From assembly GCA_029564935.1 (NCBI GenBank), contig JAKQPD010000038.1, forward strand, positions 1-37,014: a stretch of DNA of 37,014 nucleotides. The letters run 5' to 3'. This document shows, in pieces, positions 8,325-17,279 of the stretch (the first letter of the stretch is position 1; every line of letters starts with the position of its first letter). Both the position numbers and the translations under genes were made by a program. Below the pieces are notes generated by a model, which was not told where the DNA came from, ran no database searches, and was given only the letters and a program-made list of their open reading frames with translations. Source of the DNA: Bacteroidota bacterium. GTDB lineage: Bacteria; Bacteroidota; Bacteroidia; Bacteroidales; VadinHA17.

Positions 8325-9308
8325 TTATTCCTTATCAACTCTTTTTGAAAATTTTTCGGTATATCTCGGACCCATATCAGGGTATTTTCTGAGAAGATCT
8401 TCAATATCCTTCAGATCATCCGGTGTCAGTTTAATATCAGCCGCACCGGCATTTTCCGCAAGATATTTTCTCTTTTTGGTACCTGGTATCGGAATAATAT
8501 GATCTCCCTGTGCTAATATCCATGCAAGAGCCAGCTGTGCCGGAGTGCAGTTCTTATCATTAGCCAGACCTGCAAATGCTTTAGCCAGTTTCCTGTTATT
8601 CTCATAGTATTTACCTGAAAACCGGGGAAGCTCCTTCCTGAAATCCCTTTCACCTATCTGTTCCGCATCCAGCTTATCCGTTATCAGACCCCTCACAAGC
8701 GGACTGAAAGGAACGAAAGTGATTCCTTCAGCTTTGCAAAAAGGAAGTATTTCTTTTTCCACATCACGTGTAAGTAATGAATATTCACTCTGGAGGGCGG
8801 AAATCTGATGAACACTGCAGGCTTTACGTACTGAACCGGCTGATGCCTCTGACAGCCCGAGGAATCTGACTTTTCCTTCTTTTACCAGGTCACTCATTGC
8901 TCCGGTCATTTCCTCAACAGGTACCTTCGGATCGAGACGATGAGCATAATACAGATCAATTGTATCAATTTTCAGCCGCTTTAAGCTCGCCTCAACGGCT
9001 TTCCTCATATATGAAGGCGACACATCCAGAAAGAAGGGATCATCCGGAGTAGCCTGAAAACCAAATTTTGTTGCAATGAATACTTTATCCCGGTGTCTGG
9101 AAAGTACCTCCGAGATCAGAATCTCATTAACTCCACTACCATAAATATCCGCCGTATCCCAGAAATTGATCCCCAGATCAACAGCCATCTCAAGTGTGGC
9201 AATAGATTCCTTATCATCCTTTTCACCATAGGCATGGCTCATGCCCATACAACCCAGTCCAATAGCTGATAATTTGACCCCTGTCCTGCCCAGTTTCCTG
9301 TATTGCAT
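8325..9308 (-). CDS. Aldo/keto reductase
   Basis: NADPH-dependent cytoplasmic oxidoreductase of the (beta/alpha)8 AKR superfamily, closest in look to the AKR13/YajO-like group. The catalytic tetrad is complete: Asp51 and Tyr56 in 'DTADIYGSG', Lys81 in 'IATKFG' and His123 in 'YYAHRLDP'. The cofactor-binding end shows '[16 protein letters not shown]'. At 327 residues it is of usual length. It begins 16 bases after the stop of the preceding exported hydrolase-like gene and is probably co-transcribed with it. In this run it could reduce an aldose or a keto-sugar brought in by the SSS transporter, but that is only inferred from position. Confidence 0.92.
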   Translation of the reverse strand: MQYRKLGRTGVKLSAIGLGCMGMSHAYGEKDDKESIATLEMAVDLGINFWDTADIYGSGVNEILISEVLSRHRDKVFIATKFGFQATPDDPFFLDVSPSYMRKAVEASLKRLKIDTIDLYYAHRLDPKVPVEEMTGAMSDLVKEGKVRFLGLSEASAGSVRKACSVHQISALQSEYSLLTRDVEKEILPFCKAEGITFVPFSPLVRGLITDKLDAEQIGERDFRKELPRFSGKYYENNRKLAKAFAGLANDKNCTPAQLALAWILAQGDHIIPIPGTKKRKYLAENAGAADIKLTPDDLKDIEDLLRKYPDMGPRYTEKFSKRVDKE

Positions 9309-9324
9309 ATCGCTGTTATTTATT

Positions 9325-11100
9325 TTATTGATTTTGTTTTCTGTATGCAGGCTGCCTCATCGGAGCATCCTCATCGCTAAAGATCTTAAATAGTATCGGG
9401 TCCTGCAATATTTCTGTGAATAATTTTGGCTTGCCATCGATCAGAACCTGGTTATTGATAAGTCTTATACCATGACTGTAATCAACATACCAGTATATAT
9501 GACCACTGTAAACCGGTTGAATTGGATTTCCGTCTTTTCTATGCCAGCCGTAGATCACCACTTTCCCGGGTTGAGTTTCAATCCGCGAAGAAAGTATTAC
9601 ATCTTTCTTGATCCCCGCTATCAGATTTCCGTGTCTGCCCCCTGTTTCTGAAAGCTGTTTTTCAATCCGGGCATTATGCTCGATAAATTTTCCGACTGTC
9701 TCATTTTCATGCCCGACCGGGACATAATTAAAAGGTTCAAGTCTGATATCGGCTGATCTGTAAATATTGTCACTTATTGCAGATGTGATCAATGATGCTC
9801 CAAATTTATCAGCCACTCTTTGTGCGGTATAAGGATTCATCGGTATGCGGCAAAAATCTTCATTACTGCCTACCGCAACATAATCCGGCATCGCCTCATA
9901 AATAACATTATGAGTTTTACCCTGTGAATCGCAGAATTCTCCATTCATAGTCACCGGATCTCTTAAAAAATCCGGTATATTTCCCGATGAAACAGCTTTG
10001 TAAATCTCCTCCTCACGTTCCTCAGCTGATAATGATCTGATCCTGTTCATGAATTCAGATCCGCTTTCCGATAATGGATCGCGGGCAGGAATATTGAGCA
10101 TTCTTATTGGTATGATCAAAGAATCATTTATCAGATCTGAATATGCCCTTTTGCCATAATAAGCATAATTCTTTTGTTCATGTTTTGTTCCGCTGAGAAT
10201 ACTGTGAATGAATCCGTTGAGTTCAACCTGGGTGGTGTGGTATATTTTTCCGCCAGGATTTGGTTTCAGGATGATTTCGATACGTCTTCCAGGAGACTGG
10301 ATCCATTTCAGTGAATCCCTTTCCTTTTCTCTGAAACGGAAATTTCCGGAAAGATAATTCTTCATCATTTTACTCCTGTACCATGTTCCTCCTGTCGGGG
10401 AAACCAGGGGTTTCCCATTATATATCACCACACTGTCGTTATAAGCAAGGGTGCACAGATATCTGTTTTTTCCTGACATCAGCCAGTTTGTTATTTTCTT
10501 ACCATGAAGCGTATCTTCATAGCCGTATGTACTGTCAAGGAAGCCTATCCGGACAATTGAAGACGGGATCTCTTCTGCGGAATCTATATAGCTGAAAATA
10601 AATCTTCCTCCGCCGCTGTGACAATTAAGCGCCATCTCAGGTTTCCATTCATTAAAGATCCCGGTAATCCGGCCGATCATCTCTTTTATCTTTTCCCGGG
10701 GATCCGTTGTATTTGCCACCCATGAAGGCCAGCTTAAACGTGAATTTTCAAGATAAGCCACAACAATCGTCCGGTTTCTGATCACGCTCCTTAGAAATCT
10801 TGTCTGTGCTCCTATATGTTGAAGGTCATAGCGATAATCAATCCCCGGCATCGCTTTCCTTCCAAAGGTATGTTCAATTGAGCTGCCGTTCGGTAATGCA
10901 TAAAAAATCAGCAATACCTTATCCTTTTTACCGAAACCTGTTAGAGGAGCATTTATCAGTATACGGGTACCGTTTTCAGTATCTTCAATCACGAGCTGTT
11001 GTTCATCAAAGCTTCCTGAATTTCTGAAACCCGGTAATTTCTGTGCCTCTGCGGCAGGAATCAGAAAACTAAACAGCAGCGCTGACAGGATGTACTTCAT
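9325..11100 (-). CDS. Exported two-domain protein with alpha/beta-hydrolase-like N-terminal half, function unknown
   Basis: A clean signal peptide ([19 protein letters not shown]) fixes the ATG at 11100. The N-terminal half has alternating strands ('[15 protein letters not shown]', '[10 protein letters not shown]') and 'NCHSGGGRF' at 159-167, placed like a nucleophile elbow with Ser162, so an esterase or hydrolase fold is plausible. I could not assign the acid and histidine of a triad. The C-terminal half (about 390-580) looks like a separate unnamed domain with conserved-looking '[19 protein letters not shown]' and '[12 protein letters not shown]', which I have seen in exported Bacteroidota and Planctomycetota proteins. 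It overlaps the end of the SSS symporter gene by 32 bases in another frame, suggesting translational coupling. Confidence 0.72.
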   Translation of the reverse strand: MKYILSALLFSFLIPAAEAQKLPGFRNSGSFDEQQLVIEDTENGTRILINAPLTGFGKKDKVLLIFYALPNGSSIEHTFGRKAMPGIDYRYDLQHIGAQTRFLRSVIRNRTIVVAYLENSRLSWPSWVANTTDPREKIKEMIGRITGIFNEWKPEMALNCHSGGGRFIFSYIDSAEEIPSSIVRIGFLDSTYGYEDTLHGKKITNWLMSGKNRYLCTLAYNDSVVIYNGKPLVSPTGGTWYRSKMMKNYLSGNFRFREKERDSLKWIQSPGRRIEIILKPNPGGKIYHTTQVELNGFIHSILSGTKHEQKNYAYYGKRAYSDLINDSLIIPIRMLNIPARDPLSESGSEFMNRIRSLSAEEREEEIYKAVSSGNIPDFLRDPVTMNGEFCDSQGKTHNVIYEAMPDYVAVGSNEDFCRIPMNPYTAQRVADKFGASLITSAISDNIYRSADIRLEPFNYVPVGHENETVGKFIEHNARIEKQLSETGGRHGNLIAGIKKDVILSSRIETQPGKVVIYGWHRKDGNPIQPVYSGHIYWYVDYSHGIRLINNQVLIDGKPKLFTEILQDPILFKIFSDEDAPMRQPAYRKQNQ

Positions 11101-12847
11101 CTTTCTTTCGTGAGAATGATCTTTTTATCAGCAAGCCTCCAAAAATGATTGCACCCAGACCTCCGGAAACAATGATCAGCCAGTTCCCGACAAATGCAGC
11201 ATTTGTCGCCATCGCCAGACCAAAGCATGCCACTATTCCGAGTAAACAATCCGTTATCTGGGAACGCAGTGACTTATCATGCCCCGGAAGAGAAGGATAC
11301 TTCACTCTCAGCTTTTTCCATCCCGCAGGAGGGCGGCATCTGAGATAGAAATTCTTAAGTGTCTCATCCTGTTCTGCGGGAGTGACAAGAGTTACCAGAG
11401 TAATAACTGAAATCGCGATAAGGAAAAGCATACCTGTTCCCTGCCACACGGGCTTGCTCTGGAAATCGAGAATGAACCAGAAAAGTATCGTCAGGGGCAA
11501 TCCGAGAATTGTCGCAGTCATTTCTCCCCATACATTGAAACGGGGCCAGAAAAACCTGAAATAAGCCAGTGGCAGCCAGAATATTATTACAACAGAATTT
11601 ATGAAGAGAAACCAGCTGACCATATTATCCACAAACAACACAGCGATTAAGGAAGCTACGATAAAAAGTATTAAAGTAGTGACCCTGCTTATCACCACCT
11701 CCTGCTTTTTACTTATGTCGGGTCGTATCTGCTTATAAAAATCGTTGACTATGAAACTGCTTCCCCAGTTGATCAGTGCACTGAGGGTTGACATATAAGC
11801 TGCAACTTCAGTAGCAACAAGCAGCCCTCTGAATCCGACAGGAAGCTTACTGAATTTCACAATCGATCCCCATGCATATGCAGGATCTTCCAGCATCCTG
11901 AACCCTTCAGGGACCTGCCCGTATTTCGGAATAAGATCGTCGGCCCAGAACATTGTTATGCAGATTATTCCAAGCCCGACCAGTGGGACTATCCTTACGC
12001 ATAATGAAATGAATGTACTGAACAGCTGCCCCCCGAGCGCATGCCCTTCATTCTTTGCAGCCATGAATCTCTGGGCTGTCATTCCTTCTCCTGCACTAGG
12101 CGAACCAGCAAAAAACAATCCGAGAATAACGAACATCATGATAGTAAGGGGTGGCGTTACATCCGAAACAGGATTTAAGGACAATGCTTCTGGTCTGAGT
12201 TCGCTTACTTTTCCGAGGATCTCAGCCCATCCCCCGTTCTGTGGTATAATGATCGCAAGGAAAACAAGGCTGCCGACTATCATTATGACCATCTGAACAA
12301 CTGAAACCATTACCGATCCCATAAGTCCTCCAAGAAGAGTGTAAACAACAGTTATTGATCCGAAGATCAACAAAATTGAAACCATTGAGATCGGGAAAAG
12401 AGGACCAATGGTCTTGGCAAAAAAGCCTGTTATATAGGCCAGTGTAAGCATTGAAAAGAAGCACATCACCAGGGCATATATCCTCCTTGCAATAACAGCC
12501 GGCCTTCCTCCATATCTTATTGAAATAAGTTCAGCTGTGGTTACGATCCTCATTCTCTGCCACATTTTTGACCAGATGATCGCAACGAGCGGCATCCAGA
12601 TTATCCATTGTGCCCACCACAACCAGTTACCTGAAAAACCATAGAGGAATACAAGCATTACAAATCCCCCGAGCCCCGACTGATAGGTCGCAGCATTCGA
12701 GATCCCGAGAGACCACCAGGCGAGATTCCTGTTTGCCGTGAAAAATCCTTCCTGCCCTCCTGATCCGGCAGATCTGGTGTAAACAACACCTACAAACATG
12801 GTCGCGACTGTAAGTACAATCACTACCACCCAGTCAATACTTCCCAT
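11069..12847 (-). CDS. SSS family sodium:solute symporter
   Basis: Inner-membrane sodium-coupled importer of the SSS/SLC5 family, with about 13-14 hydrophobic segments across 592 residues. Family features are visible: an N-terminal 'EGFFTANRNLAWWSLGISNAAT' region, 'AELISIRYGG' after the second helices and a 'STLSALINWGSSFIVNDFYK' segment in the sodium-site helix. It is the only sugar-type transporter in the window and lies in the middle of the minus-strand enzyme run, between the ceramidase-like gene (25 bases upstream) and the exported hydrolase-like gene (32-base overlap). A sugar, sialic-acid-like or amino-sugar substrate is a reasonable guess from the AGE-family enzymes upstream, but the substrate cannot be read from the sequence. 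The C-terminal tail is long and charged. Confidence 0.92.
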   Translation of the reverse strand: MGSIDWVVVIVLTVATMFVGVVYTRSAGSGGQEGFFTANRNLAWWSLGISNAATYQSGLGGFVMLVFLYGFSGNWLWWAQWIIWMPLVAIIWSKMWQRMRIVTTAELISIRYGGRPAVIARRIYALVMCFFSMLTLAYITGFFAKTIGPLFPISMVSILLIFGSITVVYTLLGGLMGSVMVSVVQMVIMIVGSLVFLAIIIPQNGGWAEILGKVSELRPEALSLNPVSDVTPPLTIMMFVILGLFFAGSPSAGEGMTAQRFMAAKNEGHALGGQLFSTFISLCVRIVPLVGLGIICITMFWADDLIPKYGQVPEGFRMLEDPAYAWGSIVKFSKLPVGFRGLLVATEVAAYMSTLSALINWGSSFIVNDFYKQIRPDISKKQEVVISRVTTLILFIVASLIAVLFVDNMVSWFLFINSVVIIFWLPLAYFRFFWPRFNVWGEMTATILGLPLTILFWFILDFQSKPVWQGTGMLFLIAISVITLVTLVTPAEQDETLKNFYLRCRPPAGWKKLRVKYPSLPGHDKSLRSQITDCLLGIVACFGLAMATNAAFVGNWLIIVSGGLGAIIFGGLLIKRSFSRKKDEVHPVSAAV

Positions 12848-12872
12848 AAACGTCTGTTATGTGTTTCATGAA

Positions 12873-14174
12873 TTATTTAATCAACCCCCTGACAATATCC
12901 AGAGCCTCTTTTAGATAGATCTTTTCAATTTCCGGAGTGAGAGGAGACGGCATCATTTCGTAAATATATGCCTGATCAGCTTCATAACTCTTTTTGTCAA
13001 ATGCTTCTTTGGTGGCAATATATGCCCCGGTCCCATGAGCATAAGTTATACAAAACAAATTGTGATCTGAGAAATGTCTCTTGAGATCAATCTGATATCT
13101 CACAAATAGCTCCCCCTGGGTAAAAAACATAACTGTATTGCCCAGCTTCAGAACATTTATATAAACAGGTAAGCTGTTCCCTGTCTCATTACGGTCTATC
13201 ATCTCAAACACTTTGTTTTTCCACCTTTCGAGCATTTCCTTCCATGTAAAAAATTCTGTTACATCAGAATATTTTCTTCTGACCTCATTTTCAATATGCT
13301 CTTTGGTTATTACCTGGTCCCTGAAAGGTATATATATCGTTTTCGATATCAGTATGAGATCCGGGTCAGCCATATCCTTTGTAAGCATGGCCGATATAAC
13401 CGCTCTCCCCAGCTTTTCTCCTTCCGCGTCAGTAACCTGCGGTTCGGTATGATCTGTTTCACGGGGGTTCAGATCACCTGTCGCACCGTTGACAAAAACA
13501 GCCATACCGCCATATTTTTCTTCCACAACCTCCCTGGCTCTTCCCGGATAATCTGTTGAAATATAATTGCTCCCGTATCCAAGCGTCACAGGATGACATG
13601 CATAATTGAAAAGTGTGACTTTCCTCTCCCCTGTTTTGTCTTTCAATTGAAGTACCATCACCTCCCTGTCAGTCAGTCCTTCAGGATCACCAACCCGGTA
13701 AGCCATACCCCCGTCATCAGGTTTTATATCCCGCCTTGCAATATTTATATCGCATTCCGACTTACCCAAAAAAATATCTGCTTCCCTGAATTCACCGCTT
13801 ATCACCGAACATGCATTTTCAGTCACTTTCCTTTTAAAAAGATCAATATACCTGTCGTTGGCATCATACCTTCCTGTTTCAATTTCAGGTGTTGAATGAG
13901 AATGAATTGAAACAATAATAACGGAATTTTCCTCAACACCTGTTTTTCGGCAAATATCTGACTTAACCGAATTTATTATTTCAGGGTTGACATCCATCAG
14001 ATCGTTGACTACCAGGCATAAGATTTTTTCTTCCTGCTTTATTACCACACATCTTGAAGTCAGTCTTCTGTGGATGTCCTTCGATAATCCTTTCCGGTTT
14101 GCATAACCCGCCAGAAGCACAGGTTCTCCGGGAGTTATATCCGCCTGACCGTAATTAAATAATAATCTGCTCAT
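12873..14174 (-). CDS. Neutral/alkaline ceramidase-like amidohydrolase without signal peptide
   Basis: Shows the zinc-site pattern of the neutral ceramidase N-terminal domain: 'SIHSHSTPE' with His91 and His93, 'NYACHPVTLG' with His194, and 'VNGATGDLNP' at 228-237, the region that holds the nucleophile in true ceramidases (there a Ser, here not evident). At 433 residues it has the N-terminal catalytic domain only and lacks the C-terminal immunoglobulin-like domain. The start MSRLLFNYGQADITPG has no signal peptide, so it should be cytoplasmic, unlike known secreted ceramidases. It is 5 bases from the upstream propeller gene and 25 from the SSS gene. Related short proteins are common in sugar-utilisation loci, where the substrate is more likely an N-acylated sugar than ceramide; this is inference. 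Confidence 0.8.
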   Translation of the reverse strand: MSRLLFNYGQADITPGEPVLLAGYANRKGLSKDIHRRLTSRCVVIKQEEKILCLVVNDLMDVNPEIINSVKSDICRKTGVEENSVIIVSIHSHSTPEIETGRYDANDRYIDLFKRKVTENACSVISGEFREADIFLGKSECDINIARRDIKPDDGGMAYRVGDPEGLTDREVMVLQLKDKTGERKVTLFNYACHPVTLGYGSNYISTDYPGRAREVVEEKYGGMAVFVNGATGDLNPRETDHTEPQVTDAEGEKLGRAVISAMLTKDMADPDLILISKTIYIPFRDQVITKEHIENEVRRKYSDVTEFFTWKEMLERWKNKVFEMIDRNETGNSLPVYINVLKLGNTVMFFTQGELFVRYQIDLKRHFSDHNLFCITYAHGTGAYIATKEAFDKKSYEADQAYIYEMMPSPLTPEIEKIYLKEALDIVRGLIK

Positions 14175-14179
14175 GGCTT

Positions 14180-15670
14180 TTATTCTTCAAAACGAAACGA
14201 AAACAGATCCGCATCCTTCATTATGATCCGCAATCTGACCGGAGTATTTTGCAATGCAGAAAGATCGGCTCCCTTCTTCCAGTCAACTACCCGCGAAATC
14301 TCATTTCCTGTCAAAGGAATACAATCATCCGCTGAATAACCATGAAGAACCTTTCCCTGATTATCCAGCAGTTCAACGATTATATATCCTGCAGCAGAGG
14401 TTGAGAAATTAACTACAAGCTTTGATCCGCCAAAGGTCAGAAGCTTTGTAGTCATCTCTCCAGGATCATAATCGGCATGTAAAGAAGAAAAACCGTCGAT
14501 ACGCAGGGAATATCTTCTCAGGTGGGATGTGGGCTGTGCATAATCCTGGTTAACATAAAACGACATTTCAGTCTCGCCTGTCTGAACGATATTAAGTGCA
14601 GGATAATTGGTTCTCGAAACCCAATTCTGAAGGCCGATTCCCGGTCTGAGGAAGCCCTCCATAAAGGTTCGATGATATGTGTTCCCTCCTCTTGAAGTAA
14701 TCAGTACAGCGTCCGAGCAATCGCGGAAATAACCGGGATCCACTCCCAGTCTTTTAGCCTGTTCATCGGAGATGATCTGTTTACCCGGGAAAAATCTTGC
14801 AGCGGTCGCGATATAGATATGAGGAGCCCTGAAGTAAGGACCGGTCTGATTTGTATAGAGCTCTTCGGGCGCAGTATTACCGAAATCCATTGCAACAGGT
14901 GAAGACCAGTTAAAGAAATCAACTGAAGTGCTCCTTCCCACACTTCTGATCATTTTATCTCCCACTTTCACCCACTTACGAAAATAACAGACGTAACATC
15001 CTTCACTTTCCGACCAGAATGAGATATTCTGTGAATCAAAAGGCTCTCCGGTAAAAACAGGCTCATTACGTAACTTCTTCCAGTGTATTCCGTCATGGGA
15101 TGAAAAAGCAATCAATCCTTTGCTGAGTCCTCCGAGAGCCTTATACCTTTCGCTGACAGGAACATCACTTTTATTATCCAGAAATGGAGAGAAATTATGA
15201 GATGCCGGTATTTCATCTTTCAGAATGACATTATTATTAAGTGTTCCCATCACGTTAAAGATCCTGAGATCAGGTTTAATCCAGTTCATCCCGTCTGACG
15301 ACTCCGCATAACACGTCACTTCATCCGCTGTTCCGTCTTTTCCTGCCACTGGCCGGCCACGATAATACATCCTGTATTTATTCCCATCCTTAATGATGGT
15401 TGTATAGGCAGAAAACGGACCTTCCCACGGTTTATCAAAATAAATAACCGGTCCCTCATCAACCGGAGTATGAAGCCTTAATTCCGCATTATTGAGCGAT
15501 CCGATAAGGAAATCATCGACAAATAACTCCAGCCTGTTTCGGATATTTATTGTATCAGCGGATTGCTCCTGAAAAACATAACTCCCGGAAAAACATAATA
15601 ATCCCGTTATCGTCAGAAATACTTTCAATTCAAACCTCGCTGAATTTTTTATTTGTAATACTCTTTTCAT
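14180..15670 (-). CDS. Exported five-bladed beta-propeller protein, GH32/GH43-like
   Basis: An N-terminal hydrophobic segment (about 15-32) indicates export. The body reads as a glycoside hydrolase clan F/J type propeller: 'LELFVDDFLIG' at about 48-57, 'YRMYYRG', 'CYAESSDGMNWIKPDL', 'FSSHDGIHWKKL' and 'DFFNWSSPVAMDFG'. These are blade motifs seen in proteins annotated as GH32-like in Bacteroidota and Planctomycetota. The last 110 residues look like a beta-sandwich accessory domain. The catalytic carboxylates cannot be assigned with confidence, so activity is unproven. It is the first gene of a six-gene minus-strand run and lies 5 bases before the ceramidase-like gene. Its upstream 247-base gap carries repeats shared with other gaps of the window. 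Confidence 0.72.
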   Translation of the reverse strand: MKRVLQIKNSARFELKVFLTITGLLCFSGSYVFQEQSADTINIRNRLELFVDDFLIGSLNNAELRLHTPVDEGPVIYFDKPWEGPFSAYTTIIKDGNKYRMYYRGRPVAGKDGTADEVTCYAESSDGMNWIKPDLRIFNVMGTLNNNVILKDEIPASHNFSPFLDNKSDVPVSERYKALGGLSKGLIAFSSHDGIHWKKLRNEPVFTGEPFDSQNISFWSESEGCYVCYFRKWVKVGDKMIRSVGRSTSVDFFNWSSPVAMDFGNTAPEELYTNQTGPYFRAPHIYIATAARFFPGKQIISDEQAKRLGVDPGYFRDCSDAVLITSRGGNTYHRTFMEGFLRPGIGLQNWVSRTNYPALNIVQTGETEMSFYVNQDYAQPTSHLRRYSLRIDGFSSLHADYDPGEMTTKLLTFGGSKLVVNFSTSAAGYIIVELLDNQGKVLHGYSADDCIPLTGNEISRVVDWKKGADLSALQNTPVRLRIIMKDADLFSFRFEE

Positions 15671-15704
15671 TATTTAAAAAATTAGTTTATCACTATGTTA
15701 TTTT

Positions 15705-15722
15705 AATAACGAAAACTACTGT
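15705..15722. repeat. 18-bp sequence shared with 29971-29988
   Basis: AATAACGAAAACTACTGT occurs identically here and at 29971-29988. In both gaps it lies within about 60 bases of the string ATAGCCGTCAA (15769-15779 and 29945-29955), so it appears to be part of a dispersed intergenic repeat. Confidence 0.6.
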
Positions 15723-15802
15723 TATTAACAGGTATATACTAAAGTACGTTCCCTTCCCCTCAGGCGTATAGCCGTCAAGCGAAGGGTTGTTGGGCACAAA
15801 AG

Positions 15803-15829
15803 TTTCCCCTCCTTTAAAAGGAGGGGAAA
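15803..15829. repeat. 27-bp near-perfect palindrome of the CCCCTCC/GGAGGGG type
   Basis: TTTCCCCTCCTTT and its exact inverse flank one central A (13-bp stem). The same arm appears at 30013-30040 and 30199-30228. T-rich bases follow on both strands, so it could also act as a bidirectional terminator between the gene ending at 15918 and the upstream end of the gene starting at 15670, but the repeat explanation is sufficient. Confidence 0.65.
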
Positions 15830-15868
15830 GTTTTACTGTCAACATTCTGTTAAATTCATGATAGTGTC

Positions 15869-15917
15869 CTGCTCCTCCCTGCCATTGCGCCGCTGTGCCG
15901 TTGCGCCTTTCCCCCTG
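15869..15917 (-). repeat. 8-nt-period degenerate tract after the AGE-family stop codon
   Basis: Read on the minus strand, it starts directly after the TGA at 15918-15920 and contains successive octamers such as GGCGCAAC and GGCACAGC before losing order near 15870. The final codons of the gene (encoding GGGRKG) are already G-rich and may be part of the same tract. It is the same type as 6713-6782 and 21857-21980. Confidence 0.6.
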
Positions 15918-17240
15918 TCACCCCTTTCGACCTCCACCGACCATCCTCTCCAGACTAAGTATATTAAGCATCAGGTGTCTCGGATGATGATAATTCTCTA
16001 TCCTCTTCCCCTGTCTTACAAATGTCATTTTCCTGTCACCATCAATATTCCATAACGGGAATCCGTATTTTTTAAGAGGATAATTCTCAATTACATAGCG
16101 CCACATTTTATCAAACCACTGAAAAGCCCATGGATCTCCCGTTCTCTCGAGCAGATAAAGAGCTCCAATGAGAACCTCTGATTGTTCCCAGAGGACTTTA
16201 TCGACCTTCCAGACATTTTCATTAACATTGACAAGAGCTCTGAATACTCCACCATAAACATCATCCCAGGCAACTTCAACATGTCTCTTAAATTTCTCAG
16301 AAGCATTCCTGAACAACTTATCATCACCTCTCCTTACGGCTTCGTACATTATCATCCACATGGTTTCGATCACATGACCGCAGTATACAAATTGTGAAAA
16401 AGGACCTTCAGGTCTGCTCAGGTCATGATTCATCACTTCATTTATAAGGCGGTACTCATCAATGAAATGATAATTCAGAAGAGCATCAATACAGCGATTG
16501 ACGATCCTTTCCAAATCAGGATCGGAACCATGCGAAAGCATACAATAGCACGTCCTCAGAAATACCATCCAGTTGCCTGTTACCCTTGGAGCAGGGACCT
16601 GAGGGGCATCGGGGCCATAGTCGACTACATACCTGAAATCTTCACGGTCATAAAGCTCAAGACATTTTAAGATTATCTCCTTTGCCTTTAGCCTGAATTG
16701 AATATCCTGTACAGCTTCAGCGAATTCCGCCAGACCTTCGGCAATAAACAGATCACCGTAAATATCCTGCGGAAAGTCATTGTTCGGACTTCCTCCCCTG
16801 TTGTAGGATGCCGGCCACAGAACTGTACTGCCGGGTTTAATCCGGGAAACAAAATCCACAGCTTTCCGGGCAATCTCCAGATGTTTTGGATCCTTCCCGA
16901 AGTTGTTATAAAGGAATGAATATACCCAGATACCTCTTCCATCGTACCATGCCCGTTTATTTGTAGTTATTATCGATCCGTCTCTGTCGATATTCCAGAA
17001 AAAACCTCCCTGTTCATGATCAATTACATATTTATTCATAAAGGGAAGAAAATCATTAAAGAGATATTCCCTGTAGAGCGAGAGCAGTTCAGCAGGTTCG
17101 TATCCGGCAATATTTGTGATTTTCTTTTTACTTTTTTTTGCAACCGGGATATTTGCATCAGGTACTCCCGGTCCCATCCTGCCAATGACAGGTGAAAGAG
17201 CCGCAGCTCCGGTAAGTCCGATAAAATTCCTTCTTTTCAT
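15918..17240 (-). CDS. Tat-exported AGE-family (N-acylglucosamine 2-epimerase-like) sugar epimerase
   Basis: (alpha/alpha)6-barrel protein of the N-acylglucosamine 2-epimerase/cellobiose 2-epimerase superfamily. Key residues are in place: the 'RAWYDGRGIW' arginine region at 97-106, His289 and Glu292 in 'GHVIETMWM', Glu355 in 'LWEQSEVLIG' and the C-terminal histidines 418/419/422 in 'NYHHPRHLM'. The N-terminus MKRRNFIGLTGAAALSP is a short twin-arginine-type signal, so it should act in the periplasm, unusual for this mainly cytoplasmic family. At 440 residues it is normal in size once the leader is removed. It follows the large TIM-barrel lipoprotein gene by 39 bases and ends at a periodic repeat tract. 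The substrate is unknown; N-acyl hexosamine or a disaccharide is possible. Confidence 0.85.
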   Translation of the reverse strand: MKRRNFIGLTGAAALSPVIGRMGPGVPDANIPVAKKSKKKITNIAGYEPAELLSLYREYLFNDFLPFMNKYVIDHEQGGFFWNIDRDGSIITTNKRAWYDGRGIWVYSFLYNNFGKDPKHLEIARKAVDFVSRIKPGSTVLWPASYNRGGSPNNDFPQDIYGDLFIAEGLAEFAEAVQDIQFRLKAKEIILKCLELYDREDFRYVVDYGPDAPQVPAPRVTGNWMVFLRTCYCMLSHGSDPDLERIVNRCIDALLNYHFIDEYRLINEVMNHDLSRPEGPFSQFVYCGHVIETMWMIMYEAVRRGDDKLFRNASEKFKRHVEVAWDDVYGGVFRALVNVNENVWKVDKVLWEQSEVLIGALYLLERTGDPWAFQWFDKMWRYVIENYPLKKYGFPLWNIDGDRKMTFVRQGKRIENYHHPRHLMLNILSLERMVGGGRKG

Positions 17241-17279
17241 CTTTATCTGTCTTTCAAATCAATAATGTGCATTTCATTG

